Source: MRBY01 sp943371005 (GTDB lineage: Bacteria; Cyanobacteriota; Cyanobacteriia; Cyanobacteriales; MRBY01). Taken from it: a stretch of 64,000 nucleotides of DNA. Positions 18,891 through 28,500 of the stretch are shown here, in pieces; positions within the stretch are counted from its first letter, which is position 1, and each line of letters begins with the position of its first letter. Made by a program: the position numbers and the translations under genes. The DNA lies in assembly GCA_943371005.1 (NCBI GenBank), contig CALRTB020000001.1, positions 248,001 to 312,000 of the forward strand, written 5' to 3'. A model generated the notes under the pieces. That model did not search any database, was not told the origin of the DNA, and saw only the letters and a list, made by a program, of their open reading frames with translations.

Positions 18891-19131
18891 CCTTATGTAT
18901 TCTCAAAGACCGCGCTCAACATGATGACGATAAGACTATACGCGAAACGGCAGAGGAGAATACTCTCGTAAATATTTCATAAAGGCAATTGTATTTTCAG
19001 GGTTACCTGCGTCACAAGTAAGTATTTGACAATAGACTGTTCTCTTTTTTGTGTAGTTAGACTGCATATGTAAACGCTACGGCTAACTACTATGTCATGA
19101 ATTTTAATTGATAAATTAAGAGGATTTTCAA
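18891..19131. other. AT-rich gap before the small secreted protein gene
   Basis: About 240 bases with lower G+C than the flanks. It holds a TTGACA at 19026 and an AAGAGGA ribosome site just before 19132, but no well-spaced -10 and no open frame. Confidence 0.4.
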
Positions 19132-19503
19132 ATGAAAATGCTTAACAGTAAAATTAGTAAAGGTTTAATGCTTGGCACAACAATTCTCTTGTGTGGCTTG
19201 AGTATTAATATTGAACCAGCTTTTTCACAGTCATCATCAGGCCCTCGATGTTCAGCTGATGTTTATGAGGCAGTTGGCCGTTCATCCGCTGCATTTGCTG
19301 GTGCAAGAGAAAGAAGAGCAAAGCGACGGGCAATACGCAAATGGGTGCGTGCAGTAGAAGATCGTTTATTGGGTGGCCGTGGGGACTTACCTCCTGCATT
19401 GGGAACCGATTACTCTAATTTTGATAATGCCCAAATTATTTCTTTTAATTGCAGTGGTCGTCCTCTTACCTGTGTCCTAAGAGCTAGACCTTGTCGTGAC
19501 TAG
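19132..19503 (+). CDS. Small secreted basic Cys-containing protein
   Basis: Unrecognised 123-residue protein. It has a clear signal peptide (basic start, hydrophobic LMLGTTILLCGLSI, probable cleavage near AFS-Q). The mature part of about 90 residues has an Arg-rich amphipathic helix (GARERRAKRRAIRKWVRAVED) and four cysteines, one early and three in the last 20 residues (SFNCSGRPLTCVLRARPC), suggesting disulfides. A GAGGA ribosome site lies about 8 bases before the ATG. Codon and base use are more AT-rich than the neighbours and no HIP1 sites occur in it, which fits foreign origin. No homologue comes to mind. Confidence 0.6.
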   Translation: MKMLNSKISKGLMLGTTILLCGLSINIEPAFSQSSSGPRCSADVYEAVGRSSAAFAGARERRAKRRAIRKWVRAVEDRLLGGRGDLPPALGTDYSNFDNAQIISFNCSGRPLTCVLRARPCRD

Positions 19504-19552
19504 TGATTGAAACATGTCTTGTCTTTGTAATTTTAAGGAGATAATCTAAAAG

Positions 19553-19582
19553 CTACCCGTTAGATAAAATTCTAGCGGGTAG
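19553..19582 (+). repeat. 12-bp hairpin after the secreted protein gene
   Basis: CTACCCGTTAGA pairs with TCTAGCGGGTAG (one G-U) around a 6-base loop. No T run follows, so it is not a standard terminator; it may protect the 3' end of the transcript. Confidence 0.6.
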
Positions 19583-19722
19583 ACAATCAAGGATAAGTGC
19601 ATTCTAAATTCGTATTCACAAACAAACTTGATTCTAGTTATTGCATCGATTTACATTTTTAGCTCGATGAAGCGCAATTGTGACCATGAGTAAATGAATT
19701 CCACAACTCTTGGCTTAGTACT

Positions 19723-19754
19723 TTGACCTTGTCCTAAAAAATAGATAAGGTCAA
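19723..19754. repeat. 8-bp inverted repeat TTGACCTT/AAGGTCAA
   Basis: Perfect arms at 19723-19730 and 19747-19754 separated by 16 AT-rich bases. Could be a hairpin or a dimer-binding site; no function can be assigned. Confidence 0.45.
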
Positions 19755-19927
19755 CTATGTTCAGCAAGTATAGGAAAATTCGAGAAGCTTGATCCATGAG
19801 TATAAACATCTAAGATCTTCACTCTCTTAACTTCAAAGTGAGCAGCAATTTTTAACGTTTAACAGACGAGCATGTAGTGAGCTGCTACGAACTGCGTTAA
19901 ATTAACTAAGTCCAATTCTCGAAGCCC

Positions 19928-20710
19928 ATGGAAATCGCAACCTGGAACGTGAACTCGGTGCGTTCTCGCCAAGCCCATATCTGTCAATGGTTAGAAACAA
20001 CGGGGGTTGATCTGCTCTGTCTCCAAGAAACAAAAGTAGTAGACCCAGACTTTCCCCGGCAGCCCTTTGAAGCCCTGGGGTATCACACCTCGATCTCTGG
20101 CCAGAAATCCTACAATGGCGTTGCTCTCCTCAGTCGGGAACCGCTCCAGGACGTGATCATTGGTTTTACACCTGTGGTCGGTGCGGCGATCGCCCAGGAT
20201 TTTGACGCGCAGAAACGGGTGATTTCTGGTGTGATTGGCGATGTGCGGGTGGTGAATTTGTATGTGCCCAATGGTTCCGCCGTCGGCAGCGAAAAATATG
20301 ACTACAAGCTGGGCTGGTTTGAGGTTCTCAAGGCCTATTTAAAAGAATTGCGCCAGGACGATCGAGAAATTTTAATGTGCGGTGATTTTAATATTGCCCT
20401 CGAAGACCGGGATATCTATATGCCCAAAAAACCGGATCATATTATGGCTTCCCCCGCAGAACGGGAAACACTCACGGAGATTCTGGGCTTCGGCTTTCAG
20501 GATGTGTTTCGCAAATTCAACCAAGACGAAGACCAATTCAGTTGGTGGGATTATCGTACCCGGGGGTTTAGTCGGAATCGCGGCTGGCGCATTGACCACA
20601 TTTACCTCACAGAACAACTCTACGACCAAGCACAACGCTGTTGGATCGACCGGGAGCCGCGCGGTTGGGAGAAACCCAGTGACCATACCCCTGTAATTGT
20701 GGAGATCTAA
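19928..20710 (+). CDS. xth: Exodeoxyribonuclease III / AP endonuclease
   Basis: Base-excision repair enzyme of the EEP (exonuclease-endonuclease-phosphatase) fold, 260 residues. All signature blocks are present: ATWNVNSVRSR at the start, LCLQETKV with the metal-binding Glu, LMCGDFNIAL with Asp/Asn, the DNA-binding WWDYRTRGFSRNRGWRIDHI and the C-terminal PSDHTPV containing the catalytic His. Start ATG 19928. folP begins three bases after the stop, so the two genes are very probably co-transcribed. Confidence 0.95.
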   Translation: MEIATWNVNSVRSRQAHICQWLETTGVDLLCLQETKVVDPDFPRQPFEALGYHTSISGQKSYNGVALLSREPLQDVIIGFTPVVGAAIAQDFDAQKRVISGVIGDVRVVNLYVPNGSAVGSEKYDYKLGWFEVLKAYLKELRQDDREILMCGDFNIALEDRDIYMPKKPDHIMASPAERETLTEILGFGFQDVFRKFNQDEDQFSWWDYRTRGFSRNRGWRIDHIYLTEQLYDQAQRCWIDREPRGWEKPSDHTPVIVEI

Positions 20711-20713
20711 CCC

Positions 20714-21571
20714 TTGGAACCACTTACCTGCCGCAATCAAACCTTTACCTGGGGCGATCGCACTTATGTCATGGGGATTCTCAATGTCACCCCCGACAGT
20801 TTTAGTGATGGGGGCCAGTTCAATTCCGTTGCTGCAGCCCTGGCTCAAGCCGAAAAAATGGTCGTCGCAGGCATTGATATCCTCGATATTGGCGGTCAGT
20901 CTACTCGCCCTGGATCGGCGCAAATTTCCCTTACAGAAGAACTGGATCGCACCATTCCTGTGATTCGAGCAATCCGAGAAAAATTTCAGACGGTGATTTC
21001 CATCGATACTACCCGCTCAGAAGTAGCAAAAGAGGCGATCGCCACCGGGGCCGATATTGTGAACGATATTTCCGGAGCCACTTTTGACGACCAAATGCTG
21101 ACGGTGGTGCGGGATTTAAACGTGCCAATTATTTTGATGCACATCCGGGGCACCCCGGAAACCATGCAGAGCTTAACGGATTACCAGGATTTGATCGCCG
21201 ATCTAAAAAATTTCTTCCAGGAACGCATCGATGCTGCCTTAGCTTTGGGAATCCCGAAAAACCACCTAATCCTTGATCCGGGCATTGGCTTTGCGAAAAC
21301 GGCTCTGCAAAATTACGACCTAATTCGTCATCTGCAAGACTTTCGAGATTTAGGTTATCCTCTGCTGGTGGGGCCTTCCCGCAAAAGCTTTATTGGCCAC
21401 ATCTTGAATGAACCAGATCCCCAGAAACGGGTGTGGGGGACAGCAGCGGCCTGTGCCGGGGCGATCGCCTTTGGGGCGGATATCCTCCGGGTGCACGATG
21501 GGCCAGAGATGATCGACGTGGCAAAAATTGCCGATGCGATTTGGCGGCCTAGAGGGAACGGAGAAAGCTAA
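20714..21571 (+). CDS. folP: Dihydropteroate synthase
   Basis: Joins pterin pyrophosphate and p-aminobenzoate in folate synthesis; the target of sulfonamides in general. The 285-residue TIM barrel has the signatures MGILNVTPDSFSDGG, DILDIGGQSTRPGS, NDISGA, LDPGIGFAKT, GPSRKSFIG. The start is a TTG at 20714, three bases after xth; the first ATG in frame would begin at MGILNVTP and remove the first strand, so the TTG is favoured. Its 3' end overlaps the convergent flavoprotein gene by 23 bases. Confidence 0.93.
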   Translation: MEPLTCRNQTFTWGDRTYVMGILNVTPDSFSDGGQFNSVAAALAQAEKMVVAGIDILDIGGQSTRPGSAQISLTEELDRTIPVIRAIREKFQTVISIDTTRSEVAKEAIATGADIVNDISGATFDDQMLTVVRDLNVPIILMHIRGTPETMQSLTDYQDLIADLKNFFQERIDAALALGIPKNHLILDPGIGFAKTALQNYDLIRHLQDFRDLGYPLLVGPSRKSFIGHILNEPDPQKRVWGTAAACAGAIAFGADILRVHDGPEMIDVAKIADAIWRPRGNGES

Positions 21572-22985
21572 AAAACTTCGTCAGGAAATTTTGGAGTTTT
21601 TCGTTATCGGCGTATTTTTTCTTGGAGAGCAGCAGCGCCGTTTTACTATTGATTTCGCTCAAGGTCGGGTAAACATGAATCCCCGTTAAGGCCGCAACCG
21701 GTAGGCGATAGGTCATGGCTAGAACAACCTCATGAATCAGCTCCCCGGCCATTGGCCCCACTAGATGCGCCCCCAGGATTTCCCCGTTGTGACGCACGAT
21801 CAACTTATTAAAGCCCACGGTAGAATCCTCGGCCTGGGCGCGATCCACTGCCGCAAAGGGCACTTTCAAAATCAGCACATCGCCGTAGCGTTTGCGAGCT
21901 TGTTCCTCGGTCATGCCCACCCGTGCCACCTCCGGATCAGTAAAGGTCGCCCAGGGAATTACCCGATAATTGACGCTCTTGAGAAATAACTGCAACGGAT
22001 TTAGGGCATTTTGGAGCACCACAACGGCTTCGTAACCCGCCACATGGGTAAACTGATAGCCCCCAATCACATCGCCACAGGCATAGATCCGACTATTAGT
22101 CGTTTGGAGTTTGTCATTAACGCAAATTCCTTGGCTATCGTAATCCACCCCAGCGGCTTCTAGGTTTAGGGATTTGACATTGGGGGTGCGGCCTGTGGCC
22201 AGGAGAATTTCATCGGCGATCGCCGCCACCTGGGAATCATCCTCGGTGTAGAGGTGTTTTTTGCCCTTAACCACTTCCACCCGCTTTAACCGGGCATTTT
22301 TTAAAATCGTGAGGCCCTCTTGGTTAAATTGTTGCTCTAGGACAGCGGCGGCATCGGGGTCTTCTTTGGGCAAAAGGCGATCGCGGCTTGCAAACAGAGT
22401 CACTTCCGTCCCCAAACGATGGAATGCTTGCCCCAGTTCACAGCCAATCGGCCCCGACCCAATCACCGCGAGGGACTGTGGCTGTTCTGTGAGGGAAAAC
22501 ACCTGTTCATTGGTAATAAAACCCGCTTCCTGGAGCCCGTCAACAGGGGGAACAGCGGGCCGCGACCCGGTGGCAACCACAAAGGCGCGGGCCGTTAGCT
22601 TGCGACCATTGACCAGAAAAGTTTTGCCATCGAGAAACTGACCATCGCCAAAAATCACCTCAACCCCCAACTCCGCAAACCGTTCTGGAGAATCGTGGGG
22701 TTCAATGGTGGCGATCGCCTTTTGCACATGGCCCATCGCCTCTGAAAAATTAATTTCCGGCGCTTTTGTATGCACCCCAACCCGCCCCCCGTGGCGCACT
22801 TGGTGGGCAACCTTTGCCGCATGGAGAAAAGACTTACTTGGAACGCACCCATACCAGAGACAATCTCCCCCAAGGCGATCTTTTTCCACGAGGGCCACCT
22901 TTGCCTTTAACTGGGCTGCCGCACTGGCCACCACTAGACCCCCAGAACCGCCGCCAATGATGACAATATCGTAATCCACAGCCAC
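21549..22985 (-). CDS. Pyridine nucleotide-disulfide oxidoreductase (MerA/Lpd-like)
   Basis: FAD enzyme of 478 residues with the FAD motif IVIIGGGSGGLV, the redox-active disulfide C42-x4-C47 in GGDCLWYGCVPSK, the NAD(P)H motif VIGSGPIGCELGQAF, the second FAD motif YACGDV and the C-terminal dimer domain with HVYPTLSE. It resembles the cyanobacterial proteins annotated as mercuric reductase or dihydrolipoamide dehydrogenase-like. It lacks the N-terminal metal-binding domain and the vicinal C-terminal Cys pair of true MerA, so mercury reduction is doubtful. A degenerate paralogue lies at 51077. The 3' ends of this gene and folP overlap tail to tail. Confidence 0.85.
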   Translation of the reverse strand: MAVDYDIVIIGGGSGGLVVASAAAQLKAKVALVEKDRLGGDCLWYGCVPSKSFLHAAKVAHQVRHGGRVGVHTKAPEINFSEAMGHVQKAIATIEPHDSPERFAELGVEVIFGDGQFLDGKTFLVNGRKLTARAFVVATGSRPAVPPVDGLQEAGFITNEQVFSLTEQPQSLAVIGSGPIGCELGQAFHRLGTEVTLFASRDRLLPKEDPDAAAVLEQQFNQEGLTILKNARLKRVEVVKGKKHLYTEDDSQVAAIADEILLATGRTPNVKSLNLEAAGVDYDSQGICVNDKLQTTNSRIYACGDVIGGYQFTHVAGYEAVVVLQNALNPLQLFLKSVNYRVIPWATFTDPEVARVGMTEEQARKRYGDVLILKVPFAAVDRAQAEDSTVGFNKLIVRHNGEILGAHLVGPMAGELIHEVVLAMTYRLPVAALTGIHVYPTLSEINSKTALLLSKKKYADNEKLQNFLTKFFSFLRSL

Positions 22986-23174
22986 AGCTTACCGTCTCCA
23001 TGAGTTTGGTCAGTTGTCTTTATTTTGCGCGAAATTTTCCCTTCCAAACCCTTAGCACCATGATTTTCAGGAAATTTTTAACTCTTTTTCTGCTTAACTT
23101 CAGTTTTGCGCCCCGCTTCCCCCAAGCCAGGTGGCCATTGTCTGAAATCATTACAATGTGAGTTGGTTCACTTG

Positions 23175-23957
23175 ATGGAAGCTCTATTAAAAATGTTACG
23201 AAGACTATTGTTTGGCCTAACTCTCATGGTGAGTGCTGGCTTCAGCCTACCGGCCCAGGCAGATGTTGTTGCCTATCCTTTTGTTTATAACATCGACGAT
23301 CAACCTTTTGAGGGATATGTCGCCCGCAACGAAGGCTTTGGGGATAATCAGCCCGTTGTCTTGCTTGTGCATGATTGGGATGGCCTCGACCGCTACGAGA
23401 AAATGCGCGCCAATATGCTCTCGACCCAAGGTTATACGGTACTCGCCCTTGATCTTTATGGTCAGGGGGTACGGCCCACAAATGTCGCTGAATCCCAAGC
23501 AGAAAGTGGCAAACTCTATGGCGATCGCCAATTGATGCGCGAAAGATTACAAGCCGGCCTTGAGGTCGCCAAGCAACTCGAAGGGGTTGATCCAGAAAAA
23601 GTCGCCATCATGGGCTACTGCTTTGGCGGTTCGGCGGTGCTAGAAATGGCCCGGTCAGGGGCAGATCTCGACGGCTTCATTTCTTTCCACGGTGGCTTAG
23701 CTCTACCAGAAGGTCAAGATTACAGTGAAACCACAGGTTCCGTTTTAGTGCTCCATGGGTCAGCCGATCCTGTGTCTCCCATCGCTGAGGTGGCCGCCCT
23801 CGCCACAGATTTGAATACTGCGGGTGTGACCTACGACATGGAAATTTATGGGGGCGCCCTCCATTCCTTTACCAAATGGGATTCTAGCGATTACGACCCC
23901 CAAGCTGATCTCAAGTCCTGGGATGAACTACTAGAATTCTTAAAAACAATACTGTGA
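23175..23957 (+). CDS. Secreted dienelactone hydrolase-family protein
   Basis: About 260 residues from ATG 23175 (MEALLKMLRRLLFGL), the start chosen because it begins a signal peptide ending near PAQA-DV. The rest is a dienelactone hydrolase-type alpha/beta fold: nucleophile cysteine in the elbow MGYCFGGSAV, acid in HGSADPVSP and histidine in GGALHSFT. Periplasmic or lumenal location is inferred. Substrate unknown; many family members are general esterases. The gene stands alone, with 189 bases upstream and a 474-base AT-rich gap downstream. Confidence 0.8.
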   Translation: MEALLKMLRRLLFGLTLMVSAGFSLPAQADVVAYPFVYNIDDQPFEGYVARNEGFGDNQPVVLLVHDWDGLDRYEKMRANMLSTQGYTVLALDLYGQGVRPTNVAESQAESGKLYGDRQLMRERLQAGLEVAKQLEGVDPEKVAIMGYCFGGSAVLEMARSGADLDGFISFHGGLALPEGQDYSETTGSVLVLHGSADPVSPIAEVAALATDLNTAGVTYDMEIYGGALHSFTKWDSSDYDPQADLKSWDELLEFLKTIL

Positions 23958-24431
23958 CAAATTTTTAACGCGGCCCTAGGCGCTAGGAGCTAACACTGGT
24001 CTCGCTCCACTAGCTCGGTATCCATACTGTACTCAGGTACTATAAGCAAATTATATTTCTGCAAATAGAAGCCGAGCTAGTCTATGACTTTTAGCCAGCA
24101 AGCTCCATATCACAATAATTTTCCTGTTGGATATTAGTTGTACCGATATGGCAATTTGTATACTATAAATCTTAAGTAGTCTAGATTACAAACAATATTC
24201 ACAAAAAACGGTCTTGTTTTCAATTACTGGAAAATTTTCAACTTAAGAGATTATTTTACTTTTAGTAAATCAATACAAGCACAGGTAATCCAATATTAAT
24301 TTTAGTAATAGAAGAAATTTCAGAACAGCTTAATATTTTAAAATTCACACTTCTGAACTTGTCAAATCAAAAAGCAACATAAGCTATTCAAATATCCTTA
24401 AATACAATCATTACCCTGGAGTACATAACCC
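23958..24431. other. 474-base AT-rich intergenic region
   Basis: No open frame. It contains the 10-bp inverted repeat at 24009/24072 and, further on, TTGTAC at 24138 and TATACT at 24159 (15-base spacing), a possible weak promoter for the downstream regulator gene. The last 200 bases are strikingly A+T-rich. Confidence 0.5.
24009..24081. repeat. 10-bp inverted repeat ACTAGCTCGG/CCGAGCTAGT
   Basis: Perfect arms at 24009-24018 and 24072-24081 are separated by 53 bases that contain a smaller GTAC-type inverted pair (GTACTCAGGTAC). It could form a long hairpin in the 5' leader of the regulator gene. Confidence 0.55.
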
Positions 24432-25556
24432 ATGACAACAAATGCCTCGATTCTTATTGTTGATGATGAACCCAATAACTTTGATGTCATCGAAGGATTC
24501 TTGCAACCCGAAGCATATGAATTACATTATGCTCCTACTGGAGCTGATGCCCTTGAATTTTTAGAAGATTTTGAACCAGATATTATTCTCCTGGATGTGA
24601 TGATGCCAGGGATGAATGGTATGGAATTTTCTCAACATATTCGTGCTCATCCTCGTTGGTCGATGGTGCCCATCATCATGATTACAGCCCTTACGTCGAA
24701 GCAAGATTTAGCTGCATGTTTAGCAGCCGGCGCTGATGATTTTATTGGAAAACCCGTCAACCGCCTGGAATTAATCGCACGGATCAAATCATTATTAAGA
24801 ATTCGTCAGCAATATTATCAACTCAAAGCATTTTCTAAACTACAGCGAGATACCATTAATTTTCTTGGCAAAAATGCTAGGATTGTCAGCAGCCAATTTA
24901 GCTCTGGGCTCTCTCAAAAAATTAGTAACCCTCTTCAGCAAATTCTTCAACACCTCGAACATCTCACGCAAAATTTAAACCACTTAGAGCAAGATGAGAT
25001 TTTGCAGCATCTCCACGCCGCTGAGCAGTCAGTCTACCATCTTCAGAATCTTAATCGAAAATTTCTTGTCTATACACAACTAGAAGTTCTCGAAGAGAAT
25101 ATGGTGCCAGCCTCAGTTAATACGATATCCAAACTAGAAGTTATTCGCGTATTGCAACAAATTGCTGCTTACTATAAACGACCAGAAGATTTAAGTATAG
25201 ATTTACAAAGCACAGAAATAGCGATAGACAAAGATTATATTCTTGTTGTTCTTCAAGAATTATGTGACAACGCATTTAAGTTTTCTAGTCCGGGTACCTC
25301 AGTTAAGGTGACTAGTTTTCGAGACGATAACCAAATTTGTTTTTGTGTAGAAGATCAAGGTGTTGCTTTCGAACAGCATCAGGTCGCAAATATTCAGCGT
25401 TATTTTCGGATGACGCGTCACATGTTCGAGCAGAAAGGAATTGGTCTTGGATTTTCAATTATTTGTAAGATTGCGACTTTAGCAAATGGCACCCTGGAAA
25501 TTGAGGAATGTCCTCACGGCGGAAAAAAAGTGCTTTTATGCTTACCGTTGTCGTAA
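24432..25556 (+). CDS. Receiver-domain protein with histidine-kinase-like ATPase domain
   Basis: 374 residues. Residues 1-125 form a response-regulator receiver (ILIVDDEPNN, phospho-acceptor Asp55 in LLDVMMPG, GKPVNR with the conserved Lys). A helical linker of about 120 residues follows, then an HATPase_c domain (N box LQELCDNAFKFS, G boxes VEDQGV and KGIGLGFSI). No clear H-box (HELRTPLN-type) histidine is seen in the linker, so it may not autophosphorylate in the usual way; it resembles cyanobacterial hybrid sensors with receiver first. It is convergent with the large hybrid kinase gene, with ten bases between, suggesting a related pathway. Confidence 0.8.
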   Translation: MTTNASILIVDDEPNNFDVIEGFLQPEAYELHYAPTGADALEFLEDFEPDIILLDVMMPGMNGMEFSQHIRAHPRWSMVPIIMITALTSKQDLAACLAAGADDFIGKPVNRLELIARIKSLLRIRQQYYQLKAFSKLQRDTINFLGKNARIVSSQFSSGLSQKISNPLQQILQHLEHLTQNLNHLEQDEILQHLHAAEQSVYHLQNLNRKFLVYTQLEVLEENMVPASVNTISKLEVIRVLQQIAAYYKRPEDLSIDLQSTEIAIDKDYILVVLQELCDNAFKFSSPGTSVKVTSFRDDNQICFCVEDQGVAFEQHQVANIQRYFRMTRHMFEQKGIGLGFSIICKIATLANGTLEIEECPHGGKKVLLCLPLS

Positions 25557-25566
25557 AGAGTAAAGA

Positions 25567-28500
25567 CTAGAGAAAATACTCAATTTTTTCGGTGAGTTCC
25601 TTAAGCCGGATAGGCTTCGTCATATATTCATTGGCCCCTGCAGAAAGGCACCGATCTCGGTCACCATTCATCGCGAGGGCTGTTACAGCAATCACGGGAA
25701 TTGAAGCCGTAGCTGGATTAGTACGAATACGGCGAGTCGCTTCTAACCCATCCATCTCTGGCATTTGGATATCCATCAAGATTACATCTGGCTGCTGACG
25801 TACTGCCACATCTAACCCTGTTTTTCCATTATTAGCAGTAATTACTTGATATCCTTTTGCCTTGAGATAACTCGAAATAGTACGAATATTACTCTGGTTA
25901 TCTTCGATCAACAGAATTTTCGCGTTCTGAATTTTTGATGATTGAGACAACACTCGAGAATCTCCAGAAATTTGGCCACGATTACCTGGTGGCAAATGCT
26001 GAAATTCCGATAAGTTTGGTGTATCTAGACAAGGTAAATCAAAATAAAAACAACTTCCCTTACCATATTCACTTGTTACTCCGACCCGCCCCCTGTGGGC
26101 TTGAATAATGTCTTTAACGAGAGCTAATCCTAAACCTGTGCCGGAGTACTGACGATTGAGAGCACTATCAATCTGGAAAAAAGGCTGAAAAAGTTTTTTA
26201 ATGTCCGCCTCTGCAATACCGATTCCTGTGTCTTTTACAGTGACATGAAGATAGTGCTGAATTTTGCTTGCGGATTCATGGGGAAATTGGAGGCCCTGAC
26301 TCTGGTCTGTTAATGTTGATTTATAGGGATGCAGACTGACTTTTAAGGTCACTAGGCCATTATTAGGAGTGAATTTGACTGCATTATTGAGAAGATTGAT
26401 TAAAACTTGAAGAATACGACGGCTATCAATCATTACATCGGGAAGTTGAGACGGGACTTGCAGATTGATAGTGATATTTTTTTGATGAGCAAGTGGTTTA
26501 ATAAAATCAATACTATCGGCACAGACAGCATGTAAAGCCGCGCGTGCGAACTCAAATTCCATTTGTTCTGCTTCGATTTTAGCAATATCAAGAATATCAT
26601 TAATTAAACTAAGTAAATGCGTACCGCTATTTTGAATCGTAGCGAGAGATTTTTGTTGAGCATTCGTAATCGGGCCGAAAATTTCTTCCTGAAGACTCTC
26701 TGACATCCCCAGAATTGCATTGAGAGGAGTTCTAAGCTCGTGACTCATATTGGCGAGAAATTGATCTTTTAGGCGAGTTGCTCGAGCCAATTCGCGGTTT
26801 TTAGATTGCAGTTCTAATTCTGCTTGCTTGCGTTCAGTAATGTCTCGACAAACACAAATAATAGTAGTTTCATCAAGTAAAGTAAGAGATAATTCTTGAG
26901 CAAATGGAGAATTATCTTTTCGTTTTGCAGCGGTTTCACCACGCCATTTTTTTTGAACTCCAAGAACAGGTAAAACTTCGGTTTTAAACCAGTCTAGTTC
27001 TCGCTCATTATATAAATGATGCCAAGATTTACCCAATAGTTCTTGAGGCGAATCATAGCCAAAAATTTGCGCATGAGCTTCGTTCATAAATACATACTGG
27101 TCATTTTCAACAATGGCGATACCGTCACTTGTTGTATTAAGTGCCTTTAATTGTAGCTGCATTTTTGCTTCAATTTTTTGACGTTCAGTGATATCTCGAA
27201 AAATCCCTTGAATGGCAACTGGTTGTTGTTTTTCATAGCGAACATCAAGGTTGCCTTCAACAAAAATAATTTGCTTAGTCTTAGTCAGAAGCTTTATTTT
27301 TACTTGTTGGCTGATCGCTTGTTTTGTTCCGCTTGACAATTGGCTTTTAATTGACTCTAGGATGGCTTTGATCCTGGAATATTCTTGCGGAGCAAGAATA
27401 TTCCAAAAGTTTAAGTTTGACAAATCAGATTTACTATAGCCCAGCTTTTCATGCCAAGCATTATTGACATATTCAAATTTATAATTGTGGAAATCAATAC
27501 TCTGCACAAGATCGCTGGCATTGTTGAGAAAACTATCAACTTTAAGTTGCTCTTGTTTTAATTCTCGAGTTCGAGCTTCAATGCGACTTTCCAATTGTTT
27601 ATTGAGTTGTTTGAGTCGTATTTGTGCCTGTTTGAGGGCGGTAATGTCTTGAGCTGTACCCTTGGAAATCATTTGGCCATCGGGGAGTTTTTGAGTTTCA
27701 CATTGTTCGTGAATATATTTGATCCGGCCATCGGGCATTAATAATCGGTGCGTAACATCATAGGGGAGGCCATGATTGATATGTTGTTGATAAGTTCGAG
27801 TTACTAAATCTCTGTCTTCAGGATGAACTTTTTCAAGAAAAGCATCATAGGTAGGAACAAAACTGTTGGGATTTAGTTCAAAAATTTCAAAAATTTGAGA
27901 TGACCATATGATAGTTTTACTGATGACGTGATATTCCCAGTGGCCAAGTTTAGCAATTCGTTGAGCTTCATGCAGTCGGGAGGTAGCAAGCTCTTTTTCA
28001 ACAAGTTCCTGTTGCAGTTTTTTTTGAGTGATAACTTTTTGAAGGGCGATCGATAACTGCGTAGCAATTAGCTGAAATAATTTTGTTTCATCTGCAGTCC
28101 AATGACGGGCATGGCGAGTTTCACTAATTTGTAAAACTCCCCAGGGAAAGCCATTGTATTGTAGCGCCAACAAAGCTCCTGAATGACGATTAATTTCACT
28201 TTTAAAGTAAGGACAATTATCAAAATAATTACAGTAGCTTGGATTATCTACAACTCCATTTTGAAAAAATAGACAAATGGGATCTTCGTCATGCTTATTG
28301 AAAGAAATTTGACAGTCAGCAGGCACCATAATGGTACGCCCAAGGAAAGAAATAGGTTCACTCGTCGCTTCTGCAATTGCTCGACTCCTTGCATCGGCCT
28401 CAAGCTGCCAAATAATGACGCGCTCACATTGCACCAAAGCATGAAGACCATCAACAGTGGTTTTAAGAATGAGATCTAAATCACCCGCTGATAAAATTTG

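Larger units (their letters stand above)
19504..19927. other. Gene-free AT-rich region with two long hairpins
   Basis: 424 bases without a convincing frame. It contains two inverted repeats, described separately (19553-19582 and 19723-19754), and no HIP1 site. xth begins at its right end. Confidence 0.5.

Noticed and set aside
28150..28480. GAF domain of the hybrid kinase as a bilin-binding phytochrome-like GAF
   Set aside because: The required Cys-His or DXCF signature is missing; the two cysteines present are in a different motif.
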